From Prevotella sp. (GTDB lineage: Bacteria; Bacteroidota; Bacteroidia; Bacteroidales; Bacteroidaceae), in assembly GCA_022774105.1 (NCBI GenBank), contig JALFNY010000205.1, positions 1-45,543 on the forward strand: a stretch of DNA of 45,543 nt, read 5' to 3'. This document shows, one piece after another, positions 44,580 to 45,543 of this stretch. The position numbers and the translations under genes were made by a program. The notes beneath the pieces are model-generated. The model was not told the DNA's origin and ran no database searches. It was given only the letters and a program-made list of their open reading frames with translations. The stretch's first letter is position 1, and each line of letters opens with the position of its first letter.

Positions 44580-45308
44580 TCACTCCTCTGCTTTATCGGT
44601 TAAATCCTTCATCAACAGGCCTGCGAGCGTGAAGCCGAAGATGGCTGTGATGTGTGCAAGGGTGCCGTTGCTGTTACCCTCACGCATCACATCGCCTATA
44701 CCCTTGTTAGCAAGTAGTTCCTCAGAATATACGCACATGATAGGCCTGGCGGGCTTCACCCCCGCCCGTTTCATTCTCTTGCGCAGTGCTGCCCCCAACG
44801 GACAGCCACGCACCTTCCAGTATTCCGCCACCTTTATCTGCGTGGGGTCTATCTTCATCGCTGCCCCCATAGATGAGAACACCGCACGTCTGGCGGAGGC
44901 AGCGGCATGCAGCAACAGTGCAACCTTATCTTTCAGGGAGTCTATGCAGTCAATGACATAGTCATATTCGTCAAGATGGAACAGGGCGTTATCCTCCTCA
45001 CAATACACTCTCTCCATAGCCATTATGTCGGCATCAGGGTTTATCTCCATCAGCCTCTCGCGCAATACCTCTACCTTTGCGCGCCCTACGGTATTGGTGG
45101 TTGCCATTAACTGCCGGTTGATGTTTGACGCGCACACACGGTCGCTGTCAACAATGGTGAGATGTCTTATACCTGAGCGCACAAGGCTCTCTGCGCACCA
45201 GGAGCCTACTCCGCCTACTCCTACTATGATAACCCTGCATGATGATATGCGGTTCATTACGTCACTGCCGAGCAATAGTTCCACTCTGTTAAGCCTGTCC
45301 TGCATCAT
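44580..45308 (-). CDS. tcdA: tRNA threonylcarbamoyladenosine dehydratase (ThiF/MoeB-like)
   Basis: VIIVGVGGVGSWCAESLVRSGIRHLTIVDSDRVCASNINRQLMATTNTVGRAKVEVL...DYVIDCIDSLKDKVALLLHA. Confidence 0.92.
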   Translation of the reverse strand: MMQDRLNRVELLLGSDVMNRISSCRVIIVGVGGVGSWCAESLVRSGIRHLTIVDSDRVCASNINRQLMATTNTVGRAKVEVLRERLMEINPDADIMAMERVYCEEDNALFHLDEYDYVIDCIDSLKDKVALLLHAAASARRAVFSSMGAAMKIDPTQIKVAEYWKVRGCPLGAALRKRMKRAGVKPARPIMCVYSEELLANKGIGDVMREGNSNGTLAHITAIFGFTLAGLLMKDLTDKAEE

Positions 45309-45491
45309 TCTCCTTTGGTTTAGTGGGTTTCTGTTTTCTTTATGACTGCTTTTTCCGTGTGCAAAGTTACAACATTTTTTCGTAAAGGCAAATGGCTGGG
45401 GAGTTGTTTAGTGGTTTTGTTGGTTGGTAGGTTGCTTGTTTTTTTGAGGGATATAGGCCTTGGTGATGTGCAAGCCGATGTTGCTTGCAAT

Positions 45492-45543
45492 GTAAACAGG
45501 TCATGATTACAAAGTAAACAGGCCTTGATTACAAAGTAAACAG
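45492..45543. repeat. 22-bp unit array, locus H (variant units, starts 45492/45514/45536; runs off the window)
   Basis: GTAAACAGGTCATGATTACAAA / GTAAACAGGCCTTGATTACAAA / GTAAACAG... Confidence 0.75.

Overview
The window looks like a chromosomal segment from a Prevotella-like member of the Bacteroidales. Promoters of the form TAnnTTTG recur, genes lack obvious Shine-Dalgarno sites, and the gene repertoire fits. Recognisable content: tRNA-Ser(CGA); a C10 cysteine protease with a BACON lipoprotein; a NIF3 / zinc-ribbon / aguA / aguB operon; holA; an HTH regulator behind about 1.2 kb of AT-rich non-coding DNA; MGMT-like and uracil-DNA-glycosylase-like repair genes; two divergent bifunctional glycosidases resembling the enzymes that act on rhamnogalacturonan-II (RG-II) side chains C and D; a DUF3089 hydrolase, SSS symporter and GH43-like protein; mfd; a dolichol-phosphate-mannose-synthase-like GT2; a histone-tail-like wHTH protein; aspS; a tightly packed set of PqqD-like, S24/S26 peptidase-like, HprK-like kinase and small secreted protein genes; a small sigma-70; a PLD/cardiolipin-synthase-like protein coupled to an MscS channel; rpmE2; pgi; azlCD; a Dabb protein; GH97; and tcdA. 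Three unexplained signals stand out. (1) A dispersed intergenic element family occurs at eight loci. It is built from near-palindromic units (GTAATCAG-GTG-CTGATTAC) in 22-bp register, usually four units, and two loci also carry a second conserved block in the same relative orientation. (2) A structured non-coding RNA candidate lies at about 4197-4521 on the minus strand, with its own promoter and apparently mutually exclusive long-range stems. (3) G-free A/C/T-only leaders sit upstream of several genes, including about 130 nt without one G. No transposase, CRISPR array, prophage or SusC/SusD pair was seen.
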